This document shows positions 24,085-36,837 of a DNA stretch of 64,000 nucleotides, piece after piece. Source of the DNA: Gonatopus flavifemur (Eukaryota > Arthropoda > Insecta > Hymenoptera > Dryinidae); assembly GCA_018340375.1 (NCBI GenBank), contig JAFFJZ010000004.1, forward strand, positions 24,092,001 to 24,156,000, given 5' to 3'. The notes under the pieces were generated by a model. It was given only the letters and a program-made list of their open reading frames with translations. It searched no databases and was not told the DNA's origin. The translations under genes were made by a program, and so were the position numbers. Each line of letters opens with the position of its first letter. Position 1 is the first letter of the stretch.

Positions 24085-25371
24085 TTGGGTGTGTGAATAT
24101 GACTCCGCCCTTCTCTAACACATGTCGTTGTTAATATTGCTTACGTGTACTGATAGATGGCAACACTTGTATTCGATAGTACTTTTTGTTAGCTGTCAAA
24201 CGCACTATGCGACATTTGGTTTGGGTTGTGAGCAACAAGTTTTTGCCTCCTCGAACATGTCGGTTTTCGTTCCAAGTAAACATCATTTGTGGGAAGTGTT
24301 GTTGTGCTATTTTATTGCAAAGAAAAGTGCAGCGGAAACGTATCGCTTGCTTGTGAAGATTTACGGTGAGCATGCTCAATCTAATACAATTTGCAAGGAA
24401 TGGTTTTGACGATTTAAAAAAAAACATTCTGGCACTGAGGACAAAGAACATGGAAAACCACCAAAACAATTTCAAGATGCTGATTTGGAAGTAGTATTAA
24501 CAGAGGATTCTTGCCAAACTCAAGCAGAACTGGCTGCAGCATTGAATGTTGAACGATCAACTGTTGCGAAGCGTTTGAAAGCAATAGGAACAGTTCAAAG
24601 ACTCAATAACTGGGTTCCCCATGGATTGAAAGAAAGAGACATGAAACGCCGAAAAACAATTTGTGAAATGCTACTTCAAAGGCAGCAACGAAAAGGATCT
24701 TTGCATCGAATAGTCACAGGAGATGGAAAATGGATATACTATGAAAATCTGAAACGCCGAAAATCTTGGGTGAAGCCAGGTGAACTGGGACCATCACAGC
24801 CAAAGAGAAATATTCACTGTGCAAAGGTTATGCTCTGCATTTGGTGGGATCAGAGAGATGTTGTATATTATGAGTTGCTCGAACCCTCTTAAACTATTAA
24901 TGGGGAACTTTACCGATGACAACTAACGCATTTAAAGCGAGCCATAGAAGAAAAACGACCAGAATGGGTGAATAGGCACAGTAAATTCATTCTGCAACAT
25001 GGCAATGCCAAACCGCACACCGCGCAAGTCGTGAAAAAATATTTAGATGGACAGGACTGGGAAGTACTATTCCACTCGCCATATTCACCAGACATAGCTC
25101 TGTCGGATTACCACTAATTTCGGACAATGCAGTCAGATTTTACAGGAGAACGGTTCACTTCATACGAAAGTATTAAAATTTGGCTTGATAATTGGATCAG
25201 TTCAAAAGATCAGGATTTCTTCAGGCAAGGAATACGTAAATTACCTGAAAGATGGGCAAAGGTTGTAGCTGCAGATGGAGCATACTTTGAATAAACTGTT
25301 CTTCAATTTTCTAAACAAACAAATGTGTTTTATTTCAACAAAAAAAGGCAGAGTCATGTTCACAAACCCAA
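24085..25371 (+). mobile_element. Mos1-like mariner, full length, inactive
   Basis: The 1287 bp element lies between TA at 24083-24084 and 25372-25373. The terminal repeats TTGGGTGTGTGAATATGACT and, at the right end inverted, TTGGGTTTGTGAACATGACT differ at a few positions over 25 bp. The length matches typical mariners of the mauritiana group. It contains one transposase frame with stop codons only. Confidence 0.95.
24257..25294 (+). pseudogene. Mos1-like mariner transposase pseudogene
   Basis: From ATG at 24257 (MSVFVPSKHHLWEVLLCYF) to TAA at 25292 the frame is 345 codons without any insertion or deletion, which is the normal family length. It holds the N-terminal helix-turn-helix region, the WVPHGL linker motif, VTGDGKWIYYEN with the first catalytic D, and YSPDIALSDYH with the third. 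The second catalytic position reads HGN instead of HDN (GGC at about 25000), so a required Asp is lost. Four in-frame stops occur at 24407 (TGA), 24890 (TAA), 24917 (TGA) and 25115 (TAA). The enzyme would bind the terminal repeats and cut at TA, but this copy is inactive. Confidence 0.95.
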
Positions 25372-25399
25372 TATAATATTCCTTTTGAAGAAAGTTGAT

Positions 25400-25930
25400 G
25401 ATATAACTTCAGCGGATCCCCGAGCAGAAGTGTGAATCCGGTACCGATCCTATTTACCTTAAGCCAGATCCGGTATGGATATGGGTAATCAGATTGGGGT
25501 TGGATGTAATCCGGGGCTTGCTGGATAGGAACTTTTACTCGGTAATGAGGTGGAATGAGGCTTTTCTTATGATGACGCAGATCAGGTTAGTCATATCCGG
25601 ACCTGATTCAAATTATCTGCATCCGGCTCCAATCAGGAGGACTGATCAGATCCAGATAAGACTGAATGAGGTTTCGCTTATCAGGGCGTGGATGAGGTTA
25701 GCCACATTCGGACCTGATTCAAATTGTCCGCATCTGGCCCCAATCAGGAAAACGGATCAGGGCCAGATAGATTTTTATAGGGTCAAACTCATTAGTACTA
25801 TCATCAGGTTATGCTCCAGGTCAGATCCAGATATGAAGCCTCATATGGGGCATCCCATTTCATAGCCGAATCTGGTCCGGACCACTTTAGGGCTTACCGG
25901 ATAGGAACTTCTACTCGGGTTATTCTGTTG
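25400..25930. repeat. Element with tandem units of about 110 bp
   Basis: GGACCTGATTCAAATT recurs at about 25600 and 25710, with the surrounding AGGTTAGYCA, ATCCGG and CCAATCAGGA words at the same offset. GGATAGGAACTT at 25525 and 25892 may mark the two flanks. A 123-codon frame across it merely follows the repeat. A related fragment may lie at about 36080-36170 (CAGGTTTGGATGAGG, TCGGGCCC). Confidence 0.6.
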
Positions 25931-25934
25931 TCGT

Positions 25935-27690
25935 TTATAATGATTGGTGTGTCTTTTTATCTTCGTCGTTTGGTCGGCGTATCCATGATGTTCGTATTCT
26001 GATTGGTGTGTCATTTTATTCGCGTCGTTATTGATGATTCATTTGAAAGACCGACTTCACGCATTTGCTCGTATATTTTGAATCTTGAATTTGAAAAAAA
26101 ATGTTTAGATATTTTATGTCATGTTGATAAACGCGAGGTCAATTGTCGGGAAAGAAAAATTTGATCTAAAGGGATACCCAATTGTTTTCATTGTTTCTTT
26201 TGTTTCAAAATCTAATGAAATATGATTTGAAGATCTTTTTTCGCCGCGATGAGGGAATTAATTTTTCCCAGCAGTCATTCTGAGAAAAAAAACACACTGA
26301 TGTGCACTTATTACGTAGTTGTATGATGACTATCTGTCTTTACAGCTACGATGTAATGTAAAAAGTTCTTATTGAGTTTTGCTTTCATGTCGCACATCTT
26401 CATTTGCAGAAGACATTAAAATAAAAAATCGTTGATTATTCAGTGACAGAATTTCGATATTTCTACTCAACGAATACTTATTTCGTGACGTGAGACGCTG
26501 TTCATCACTGACGTTCAAGCATGAACCAGAAGACTTCCCTTTCTCTTATAATCTGTTCGAAGAACAAGAACAGACACATTGATAATAGAAGAATATTATA
26601 CACTGGAGTATTGTGATTTAATATTCCATTAATTCTGATTATCACAATTACGACCAAAATTGTTGTAACGTAAAGTATTTTGTAATATACAGATTTTAAA
26701 GTGATTATTGTCCATTCACAGAAAAAAGGATTTCTGTGAATTTAAGAAATTGTTATTTTAATAAGCCAATATTTCTCTAGAGAAAATGAATATTTTTTTT
26801 TATTGACTGTTTAAATCTGTGGAATTCAACTGATTCAGTTTCAGAGAGCGAACGAATTCGTTACTTGGAAGAAGGGTCGAATAATTAATTTTTTCCAATG
26901 AACCAAATATTTATTTTTTTTCGAAGAAATATTTATTTGACCCTTTTCAAATAACAATTTCTTAGATTCAAAGAAATACTTTCTTCTATGTTCAAATTCA
27001 TTAATAATATAATCATAAATTTGATTTCTGAAAGTCTACATAAGAATAAGGGAATTAATCATTCAAATCATCCTCCTGAAAATGGCGAAAGAAATTATAC
27101 AGTTTCCCAACTTTGTTTCACTGGAATATCTGACTTATAAATCAGATGTGAACATCCTCATTGTGGATATCCCCAGTCTGACTGACCGGTGATTGGCTTG
27201 AAGAATTTGACAATTATCGTTGAAATTGAAAACCATCAGATTTTGTCTCTCCTTGTATTTTGATAATTTCTTTCTTTGCTTTTGGATGCATTCATCCTTT
27301 CCCTACAAAATTCAAGTACATAACGATTCCAATAATTGGAATTAATTATGCAGATAATTGCGAACAGACAAAATGATTTCCAGTAAAGGGAAACTATTTT
27401 TCAATAAACTACGGGAAGTTTTATTGGGGAATTTTCGTATCGTTTGCTGAAATCGATAAACCGAACGCTTGGCCACGATTCCAAATAATCCACATGTTTC
27501 AACATTCTTTTGTTCGAGAGTGAAATCACTCAATATTAAAACTATTCCTCCGTGTTTGTATAAGATATAAACTCAATATTTGGAATCCTAAATGTGTTTT
27601 TGTTCGATTTACCGCGAATAACCCAATAGTTCTAGAAATAACGTTAGTATTTGTTATGCCATCATGGAACTTATAACAATTGAGATTTCG
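25935..27690. other. No gene recognised
   Basis: AT-rich unique-looking sequence with short frames only. No tandem or inverted structure of note. Confidence 0.5.
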
Positions 27691-27812
27691 AGCAACACGG
27701 AGAGAAATGTATAATAAAATTCATCAGATTTCTAATAACCCTAATTAAAAAATATGGTAAAAATAGGGACAGCTGTCTGATATAATACTGAGTACTATAA
27801 GCACACGAAAAA

Positions 27813-27920
27813 GATCAATACCCACATAGCACAAATGTCTCAGTAAAATCTCCAGAATATTCTGGAGACATTGTAATATTGTCAGAATATTCTGGAGATG
27901 TGCTATGTGGGTATTGACTT
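27813..27920. mobile_element. Mini-MITE with CCCACATAGCACA ends
   Basis: TCAATACCCACATAGCACA and its perfect inverse TGTGCTATGTGGGTATTGA enclose a core with TCCAGAATATTCTGGA palindromes. The whole element folds into one stem. It is nested in the larger CACGG element. Confidence 0.7.
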
Positions 27921-28559
27921 TTTGTACGTTTCATTACAAAATTTATTCCAAATAATTATACAATATAATACACAGTATATACCATGCATTGATGTGTATT
28001 AGAACTATCTTGTACAGTTCATCATGATTTTATTATAGAATTGGCAATAAAAGATATTAGAAAACCGAAATGTACCTACGGGAAGAATATTGTATTCAAA
28101 ATGACTTTTGTAGTTTACTATTCGTGCACCATATTGGAAATTACAGCAGACATTATCGTGTTTTTATCCAATTTTACAGGAAACACTACAATTTCTATTG
28201 TAATGTTCAATATGGTAATGCGCAAATAGTCAACTACAATAGTCATTTGGGATGTGATATTCTTTTAATTTACCATGAAAACGAATATGCCCACAATTCA
28301 ATAGGAGGTGAACAGCTGTATGAAGAATCATAGATTACTCTCATGTTCTCCTCATGTTTCCGTTTTCAAAGAAAATAAACAAAGGTGAAAGATCGAATAT
28401 TTATCAAATCCCTTCTTCCATAGTTGCAAAATAGCTGATGTCATCTGTACAAAAATGAGACGTTCTCGTTTTCTCACTGAGCTCCACATTGTGACAAGAG
28501 AATAATCCAAATTCATTCCAACAGAAGTTATCTTGGATCAAACAAATTTCAAGATCTCA

Positions 28560-28585
28560 GACAGCCAGACAGACAGACACACAGG
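28560..28585. repeat. CAGA microsatellite
   Basis: CAGCCAGACAGACAGACACA-type tract. Such tracts can mark the 3' end of a retroelement, but no body was recognised. Confidence 0.6.
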
Positions 28586-29122
28586 GGTATGCAACTTTAT
28601 AGGATGACCTCAAACCGTATTTCGATTACGGTCATATTTATTCACATGGTGGCGTGTCGATCAGGGGCTAAAACAGCAATGGCGGCCTGGTATAGTGACA
28701 TAACCTTGATATCAATCTCATCAGTTTGGATTTGGAAAAATCAACAGTATTTCCACAATAAAGCATCAGAAACAACCCTGAAACTGAATGAGTCAAACTG
28801 ATAATTCGGTTTCAGAATTTTTCAATGCTTTATTGTTGGAATATTTTTGGTGTTCCGAAATACAAACTAACTATAATAATTTTGAGGTTATCCCGGTGTA
28901 CCAGATCGCCATATTGATTTTTAGTTCGCATGAATATTTATTTAGGAGATGGCACGCAAATAAGGTTTCATTGTAATCATTGGAGTTGCATCCCCCTGCA
29001 GACACACGCGGGCACTCTCAGGGATCGCGTTTTTTCGACGTTTTAAAGTGTTTTCCAAAGACCAAACGCCCTTTTCTAGATAATAGATTCTTGACCTTAT
29101 CACAATATTTCCATTTCCTTAT

Positions 29123-29471
29123 CAGGGTTCAGACAGAACTGGAATTCCGGGAAATTTGGGAAAACTCAGGGAAATAAAAATTTGACTCAAAACACCGGGA
29201 ATTCTCAGGGAAATGATCAAAAACTCCCAAAAACCTGGAAATCTCAGGGAAATCACTAAAATTTTTTCAAAATGAAAATTTGTTCGTCAATTCTATTTTT
29301 CATTTTCTACAACATATTTTCTTCATTTTTAATCGTGGAATCTTAGAAATTATACACTGAGGAAATAACGTTTAGGGACACATTCATGATTTCTGGAAAT
29401 TAGAATTTTACTCAGGAAAATCACAGGGGAAACTCAGGGAAATTGATTGAACAAAACTTTTCTGAACCCTG
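29123..29471. mobile_element. hAT-like MITE with CAGGGTTCAGA ends
   Basis: It starts CAGGGTTCAGACAG and ends TTTTCTGAACCCTG. The interior repeats ACTCAGGGAAAT and TGGAATTCCGGGAAA. No 8 bp duplication can be seen at its edges, so the hAT assignment rests on the CAGGG ends alone. Confidence 0.55.
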
Positions 29472-31128
29472 CTCATGTATAACGATATAAAGAATATGGA
29501 AGTGAAAAATTGGTGATCTCTTCTAGTCTTGGTAAGATTCTGAAATGACAATATAATATGAGAATTGCATTTTAAGGGTCTTGCCAAATTGAATAAGTTC
29601 AAAAAACATTGCTGAAAGTTCCAAAGATTGATAATATACAACATCATACGTAATTGAACTCCACAAGTGCTTGGAAATTTTCTCGAATTATGTTATATTA
29701 TGTCACAGTTGTACAAAATTTGAGACAAATTGCACATTTTCCTACTCTTCTTCGTATTTTTATTGATTATACTTATTATTAATAATAATACATTAATACA
29801 GTGCTTATAATGATCATATCTTCCAAAAAATACTGACATATTTTTTATACGGATATTCACTACATATTAAATTTTAGTCTGATGATTTCTCTAACGTTCT
29901 ATCACGTTCAGAGCGTCATCAACGCCACCTCGCGCCCGTTTAGGAAGTTTTTATCAGATGGTTTTACCAACAGTATTAGAAATTTTCTTTTTATTATATG
30001 TTATATTAATATCTGTCATATATTTTATTACATGTTAATATACATGTTTTGATTATAATTTATTATAATTAGTGTGTAAAACTGATTATATTTCTTAGTA
30101 AATTTCAATATAATCGTTTTATTATAAAAATATATTAGGTCACATTAGACTGAATTTTGAAACTGATTATATTTTTGTATACATCGTATTAGAAAATTTT
30201 TACTGTACGATTTTTATTATACATTTCTCTTCGTGAAGAATTTGTGTCTTTTCGAATTCATTTATGAAAATGGTAGGTACTCTGTCGGTTTTTTGTTATA
30301 TATATTGATATAATTGTGAAATGATACGAAAACATTTTAAAAACGTACTCCATTGTGACTTTTTAAGGGAATTATTTCTATTTTTGTTGAAGAAATTGTT
30401 CTTGATAATTTCATTTTCATGCCTTCGTATGAAAAATGGTGTCAAAAAATTGATTTGCATCAAGAAAAATTTCGGGAATATAGTCATAACTGGTTCATCA
30501 ATTCAATATTGAAATAATTTGGCACTAGTATGTTTAAACATTATCGTCTACAACCAACATCGAGCGCGTTTTTTATCCACTCTGGCACACGAATGGCACA
30601 GTTTTGTTCGATTAAACAAACACATTTGCACAAGATCAATTCAACATTGGTTCTGGGAAAACTCTGAAATAATGAGTATTGTGCGAATAATAGCATCCCA
30701 TTGATTGTTTATACTGTTGAAGAATATTATGAACGTTGTTGTGTAATCATTCATTGTCATGAGCCAATATTGATTAGTATCCATTGAACGAATGACACCG
30801 AATGAAGAAGAATACAGAGATATTCAACCGAAATATATCGAGTATATCCTTGCCAGTACACGGAGAAAAATGAAGTTTTAAAAATCACTATATTTCCATT
30901 AAATTGGCGAGATACGAGAAAATACCACTGCTCAGGCAAGTAATACCAAGAGGTGGACTCGAGACTCTTGAGCGAAATTCAAAAATAGTATAAAATATCA
31001 TTCAATTTTACGATCTTCGAAGATAAACTTCTATATCAAGTGAAGTGTGAGGTTGGAATAGTTGGAAATAACACGTCTGTGAGGCTGGATTTGGTTGCAT
31101 CCAGGACATGAAGCACTTTTTCTCCACT

Positions 31129-31155
31129 CAAGACCAAGACAAGACAAGACAAGAC
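31129..31155. repeat. AAGAC microsatellite
   Basis: Five units of AAGAC with a C interruption at the start. Confidence 0.85.
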
Positions 31156-31329
31156 CTTTTTCGAGACTGCAAATGCTTTGAATAAACCTTAGTGTTCAAA
31201 ATCAAAATAATGTTTTCAAAAATTCCCTCCCATTTCATTATTTAAATAATTGTATATTGAACCAACGAATTTTGCATTAGAACTGGTAAAATGGAGTTTT
31301 GTTGGTTTTATTCGAGAGTCTCGAGTCCA

Positions 31330-32175
31330 GCCCTAATTGGACCATGACTGGCGTTAAGCTTGGTATGCCAAGTCTCGTTAGCCTAGTCTTGGCCAATGCT
31401 TGGCCCATCGTAGCTGACTGAGAGTTGATAGAGCCGTGGATACCAATGCTAGAGCCGAGCGTATTTTGTCGTATTTGATTCAATTTTCGTTAACCAAGTC
31501 TCGACTGATGCTTGGCCTGTCACAGCTAACCAACCCTTGATAGCACTTCAGACATTAATGCTAGGACTAAGCATATTTCGCTGCATTTGATTTATTTTTC
31601 ATCGACCAAGCTTTAATCGACACTTGGCTCGCCGTAAGCCTAAATATAGCCACATAACGTGGACTTGAACTTTATTCGCATTTCAGAAATTTGAGAGATT
31701 ATACGCCTAAATGTATATCAGTCCAAATGCGGGTATCCTTTCAATGTCCTGCCAGATAGCACAAGAGCCCTAAGAGAATTCCTTATGAATCCATTTCATT
31801 AATTCTGAACTCTGTTAGAACTCTTATGCTATCTAGACTAAAGTGACTGTGTCGAAATCCAATATTCTGAAATTCGAAAGCTGTCGAAATATATTATATT
31901 CAATCAAGCTTAGATGCCAATAAGAAAACTACCCTTTTCGTTTAGGTTCATTGTATATCAATCATGGCACCAATATCGATTCAAAACATAAAACCAATAT
32001 TGAATCTTGATATTGAGCCAAGCTTGGATGCCAAGCGTTGAACATTGTTATCATCCCAGACATTAATCTAATTTGGTGCCAATGTTAATAAGCATGCTGG
32101 GCCCAATGTTGACTAGCATTGGCTCAAGCTTGTCACCAAGCTTGATACATTTGTCAACGCATACCTGGGTGTTAT
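31330..32175 (-). repeat. CCAAGCTTGG-family composite with units of about 113 bp (copy 1)
   Basis: Two to three tandem units occur at 31390-31650 with repeated GCTTGGCC, CAGCTAAC and TTGATTYATTTTYRT words. They are followed by an exact CCAAGCTTGG at 32018-32027, GTTATCATCCCA at 32047-32058, and the family end ACCTGGGT near 32170. The copy at 59395-60650 matches in the opposite orientation. No protein is encoded. Confidence 0.7.
31752..31837. mobile_element. Mini-MITE with CCAGATAGCA ends
   Basis: CCAGATAGCACAAGAG and its near inverse CTCTTATGCTATCTAGA enclose about 55 bp with GAATTC words. It is nested in the composite. Confidence 0.55.
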
Positions 32176-32342
32176 TGTCAGACAGTGTAGTAAAAATCAA
32201 TGATTTACCTAATATTACAACTCAACACACGATCGAGTACACATTTTTCCTACACTGTGTAACAGTCACAGTGGTATTTTCTTGTATCTTGCCAATTTAG
32301 TAGAAATGTAGTAATTCTCAAAACTTAATTTTTCTCCGTGTA

Positions 32343-34836
32343 GTGGGACATGGGGACAATCTCTGTATTCTCCACGTAGGGATCCACAGCTCATAATGAC
32401 ATATAAATGAGGTATTTTCGTTCTTATACGTAACATACCCATGTGGAAGTGATCGTGCCATCACCTTTAGATTTGAAACATTTATGTGATACACTATTTC
32501 AAATATTTACATTTTATTTTCTGAGAATTCAATATTATCGGAAATAATTTGAAAGCAAAATATAATGATAAACGCTGCACCTTTCTGTGAGTATTTCACA
32601 GAAATCAATCCATCATAGATATGTGGCAGGAAATTGAAATGTATCTGATCCAGTACAATGAGAAACTGCCACAAAAAATTGAAAATTAATGTTTGCATGG
32701 AACTTGTATTCAACTCTTCTTTGATATTCATAAAATGTTTATAAAATTCTCATGTAATGGATAAATCTTCTGAATTTGTTTTTAAATCATACAAAAATAT
32801 TTTTCATACATTTAAATGGTTATTTACAAACATCGAATTTCGAGCAGATTTGTTAATATGGGTGTACAAAAAGAAGTTGTGATCTTCATTTACTTTTTCT
32901 TTCCATGTGTGACACAAGAATAATATTCACACAATAACGATATTCTACCACCATTTTTCAGTCGGAAGCATTATCAAGTGAACCGTAAAACGGGTGGAAT
33001 AGGATCATCCAGAAAATATGTTAAATGAAGTCATAACTAATTATGTGATGAATAGAAATGGTAAATGCGTAGGTACTATTCATCACTTTGATCATTCGGA
33101 CAATCAATTACGAATTGATTTCATATGTTTTTCCGTTCGTGATCCCATTCACCTTAATGATCCTGTCCACCCCGTTTCATGGAATCGGTTGATTATTTCA
33201 TTTTTTATCAATCGTTATACGATCGTTTCCATTTCATATTGAGTGAAAAAGAAATTTCAGTTGAAAGAAGAGGACACAGATCCGAAAACTTGTTCACATC
33301 TAGAAATTCAGTACAATAAACGTTACATATCTTCTAAATATTTTCAAGAGAAAATCTTGCAAAATCCTATAGACATTTGACTGAGTTTCAGAAAACTTTC
33401 TGAAATTTCAAAATTATTTCTTCAAAATGCAATGTGAAAGCTGTGGCTCAAAATTTAGGGAAAAACTTTCACAAAAAAGTATACAAACTTTCTATGAATT
33501 TTCAGTAGGAATTTCTTGGATTTTTGTCCAATGCGTTGAATGGTATACAAGAAACACCACTTGGGAAATTTCATTATGCTTATGAATGAAAAAAACTTTC
33601 TCGATACCTATTTTATCAGTTTGGTGATTTTTGATCCAATAAAAACGAGATTCATCTTAAACGGGGAATCCGTGTGAACGGGATCTTGGAAAAATCATCT
33701 TGTTCAACGAGTCTCCAGTATCGCTGTGCCAATGACACAGGAATTTGCTCAATCTTCTCTTCTGCAGTTGCCCGACCTCTTCTTTCTCTCTTTTTTCTTC
33801 GTCTTCGTCATAATTCTTCTCTCGTCTCTTTGACTCTGTTTCTTTTATTTATATTTCTCTCATGCCATCAACCCTTTCCTCAACTTGGAGAGTATTCGTT
33901 CCTTTGAGCTTGTCCTTCCAGTTTTTCATTGATATATATTTTTTTCAATGAATTCCTCTATCTTTACCTTATTATGAGTACATTAAAGAGGACCAATCTT
34001 GTGATAACGCCTTTCAATCGATTTGAGAATTTGATATTCCCAAAAATGAAGATAATTATCAAAACATACACAAATGAGAAGATCAGAACATATACAGGTA
34101 TCAATATGAAGTATTGTCTCGAGAGATGGGCAGTCTCAATTACTTTTGACACTTCAAGTATTTTTTCTTGTCAAGTACTTTCAAATTTGATATTGAGAAT
34201 TTCTGTTTTGTAGAAATCAAAAAGTACTTGGAGTACAAAAAGTAATTGAGGCTGCTTATTTCTGATTGCCTCTGTGGTATTACGCGCGGATGTTAAGCTG
34301 ATCCTAGCGGCGTAGCAACAGCCAAATCGTTTATAACAAATTACAGGCAAACATGTCACACGGAGAAAAAAAGTAGTTAATTTTACTAGAACTGTAATTC
34401 ATTCTACTAAAGACGTTCATAGAATACGGGATTATCAAACTCAATAGTAACTCTTACCACTTCAGCTGAGTTGGCCATTTGTTTAAGAGTTACACATATA
34501 TTTGTGAATAAGGTTTCTGTTTATTGTTTTCATGACCCTACACTCAAGATAAGATGTATAACATTATCTAGTAGAATTCACCAATACATCTTGTATACAA
34601 TATTTAATGAAATCATAAAAAATATTATCATCATACATCAGTTTTACCAAAATCAATAGTTAGATTTATCCGAAGTACTTAATAAAAAATATATGAAAAA
34701 ATATATTATATAAAAAAGATTTTTAATATTAGACAATCAAAAATAATTTTCTCAGTTTCTTCCCAAGACCACTTGTTGATGATACTGGGTCAATGTTCTC
34801 ATTGAGTTGGGGAATCAATTTTTCGACGAAGAAAGG
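32343..34836. other. No gene recognised
   Basis: Short frames only. About 33755-33880 is strongly pyrimidine-rich on the plus strand. A lone CACGG left end (CACGGAGAAAAAAAG at 34359) has no visible partner. Confidence 0.5.
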
Positions 34837-34837
34837 A

Positions 34838-34918
34838 GATTCGAACCTACCTACCTACGTACCTACCTACGCGATTGAAGCCTAACCTGCACCGACTTGA
34901 GCTACACTATGATACAGT
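34838..34918 (-). other. tRNA-like sequence with ACCT repeats (SINE-like)
   Basis: On the minus strand a box A-like TAGCTCAAGTCGG precedes a box B GGTTCGAATCTCC. The interval is expanded by an (AGGT)n tract, so it cannot be a working tRNA. It is probably the head of a SINE or a tRNA pseudogene. Confidence 0.5.
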
Positions 34919-34919
34919 A

Positions 34920-36160
34920 GCGAGAGATCATAGAATTGAATCTTAATGATCAACATGACGTCATCAGAATTCAGGGACAAACGTTGCGGATAAATATGCT
35001 TCATATTTATAGGTTATATTGGCATGTAATGCATTGAATGTGCTGTTGATTTTAGTATTAGAGATTTTCATTTTTTTCATAAGTGAGTGGTTTTTAATAT
35101 TTTGGTTCTCATATATTCTAAACTTCCTATCACTATTTTCACTATTCCATTTTAGTGATAAATCAAATATCCAAGTGCTCCTGTATTTTCAAGGGGAATT
35201 CACCTGATAATTAACTACCGATCCAGTTCATGATCTTCACGCCATCAACAATTTTCAAGATTCAGTTAATCGGGAAATGAACGTAATGTTCTATTTCAAT
35301 TCGTGGATATGAAACAAATAATCGGTAGTGTTTACATGAATATGAAGTACTCTTTACTACAATGTAGAATATAAATATACAACTAATTATATGTTTTGAA
35401 ATGATTCGATATTCGAGTGAAACTTACATTGAACATGTATTCACTCTACATGAGCTGAGTAGTAAGAAATACTATAGAATTCAGAACTGCTTGTTTTATT
35501 AAATCTACTGACTTCAAAGTTATCCGTGACGAAACAATATTCACTGAACATCGACTGTTCCCGCAACTCTACAAACCTATCAAATATACAAGGACACTTG
35601 TAGACTTTATTTTGTTTCTAATCAAAGGAATCAGAAAATTTAATTGGAAGTTTATAAACCGGCATTGGTAATTCATATAATATCTTTTTTTTCCGTGCAT
35701 ATTGATTAAAATGAAGCGTTTGACCGTCATTTGTCCCTTTAAAAGGATTTGAACGTCAAGAGGCAGAGAAAGGGAAAAAGTCAAAACTCAAAGTGATGAT
35801 TAATAAATTACATGCGCGAGATTCCATATTGTCGGAAATTTTGAATTCCCTTCCCACACAGCAGAAAGAGTTCTGGAGGAATTCTCTGAGAATCCTAGGA
35901 GAATTCTTAACGGACACCATTACTCGTGCAAAAAAATTCAAAAAAAATTCTTAAAGAATCCCCGAGATGTCAGTTCAGAATGAATTCCAAAGGAAAGTCT
36001 TTTTTTGGTCCGGAAGAACTCTTGAAGGATTTCAAAATAGTTCGCAAAGAAATCCAAACCCGTGTAAAGAATGAAGTTGGGCGTCGATGAGGTCCCGATT
36101 CTTATTATTCGGGTCCTAATCAGGTTTGGATGAGGGATGTAACGCTCGCTTGATCGGGCC
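34920..36160. other. No gene recognised
   Basis: AT-rich. At 35860-36030 repeated GAATTCT, AGAATTC and GAAAGAGTTCT words suggest a decayed short inverted-repeat element with ends like CCACACAGCAG, but no clean boundary is visible. Confidence 0.45.
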
Positions 36161-36164
36161 CAAA

Positions 36165-36535
36165 TCTGGTCCAGTGGCTGAGTTTAAGTCAACCGAGTCT
36201 ACTTTTGGCTGCATCTTGAATTCAGCTCATATTCTAACTGAAATTGAGTTTCTCTTTTCACCGTGTGGCAACAGTGGTTTCTATTCGGACCCTCATTCTT
36301 CACATTTGTCATAATTGCAAAACGCAGTTGTTTTAATGTAAAGGTACAGTAGCAGACAATGTTCCAACCATTGATCCAACCATCAGAATTGTTTTTTGCA
36401 CAAATACTTGAATCTATTTAGACATCCTCTCAAACTACACGGGAAAAAGAGAAACTCAATTTGAGTCAAAATCTGAGCTGAATTCAAAATGCAGCCGAAA
36501 CAAGACTCGGTTGACTTGAAGTCAACCACTGGGAA
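36165..36535. repeat. Inside-out inverted repeat of CACGG-type ends
   Basis: The left arm 36172-36265 (CCAGTGGCTGAGTTTAAGTC ... TTTTCACCGTG) is the inverse of 36438-36535 (CACGGGAAAAAGAGAAACTC ... GTCAACCACTGG). The CACGG termini face inward across a 172 bp spacer instead of outward. This looks like two elements of one family placed head to head, or one inverted around a centre. Confidence 0.65.
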
Positions 36536-36837
36536 ATCTTCTCAAACTCAAACAACAATACAGCTTACATCAATTCCTATTGAACTGAAAATAAAACTGA
36601 TTTTGAAATGAAATTCGAAGCGAATTGTTCCTGATAAATTGGTTCGTTCATTGTTTTTTGTTTTGTTCTACTCAACATAGCGTTACCTATGGAAGATGAG
36701 GAAGTTGTTTGTGTTTATTTGGAGGATGCACACAAAAAAGTTTCCCGATGTGTGAATTTATTAACTTCACTTGTTGATTGTTTAATTATATCGTGATCGT
36801 AGTTTTTGTTTGAAGATCGAACATCTTTAGCCCTCAT

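Larger units (their letters stand above)
27696..30235. mobile_element. 2.5 kb CACGG-ended element, AA duplication
   Basis: The left end CACGGAGAGAAATGTATAAT and right end ATTATACATTTCTCTTCGTG are inverted repeats. AA flanks both sides (27694-27695 and 30236-30237). Two other elements are nested inside (27813-27920 and 29123-29471). The interior has no transposase-like frame. Part of the span may be further undetected insertions. Confidence 0.55.
30859..32340. mobile_element. CACGG-ended element carrying a composite insertion
   Basis: The first 70 bp (CACGGAGAAAAATGAAGTTT ... GAAAATACCACTG) are inverted in the last 70 bp (CAGTGGTATTTTC ... TTTTTCTCCGTG). TA flanks at 30857-30858 and 32341-32342. 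Its middle has been filled by the CCAAGCTTGG-family composite at 31330-32175 and by small insertions. Confidence 0.8.

Noticed and set aside
25494..25865. 123-codon frame on the plus strand
   Set aside because: It runs through tandem units of about 110 bp, so its length reflects the repeat; the peptide repeats with the DNA.
33755..33905. Pyrimidine-rich tract considered as splice region or promoter
   Set aside because: No exon-like sequence follows and no other signal supports it.
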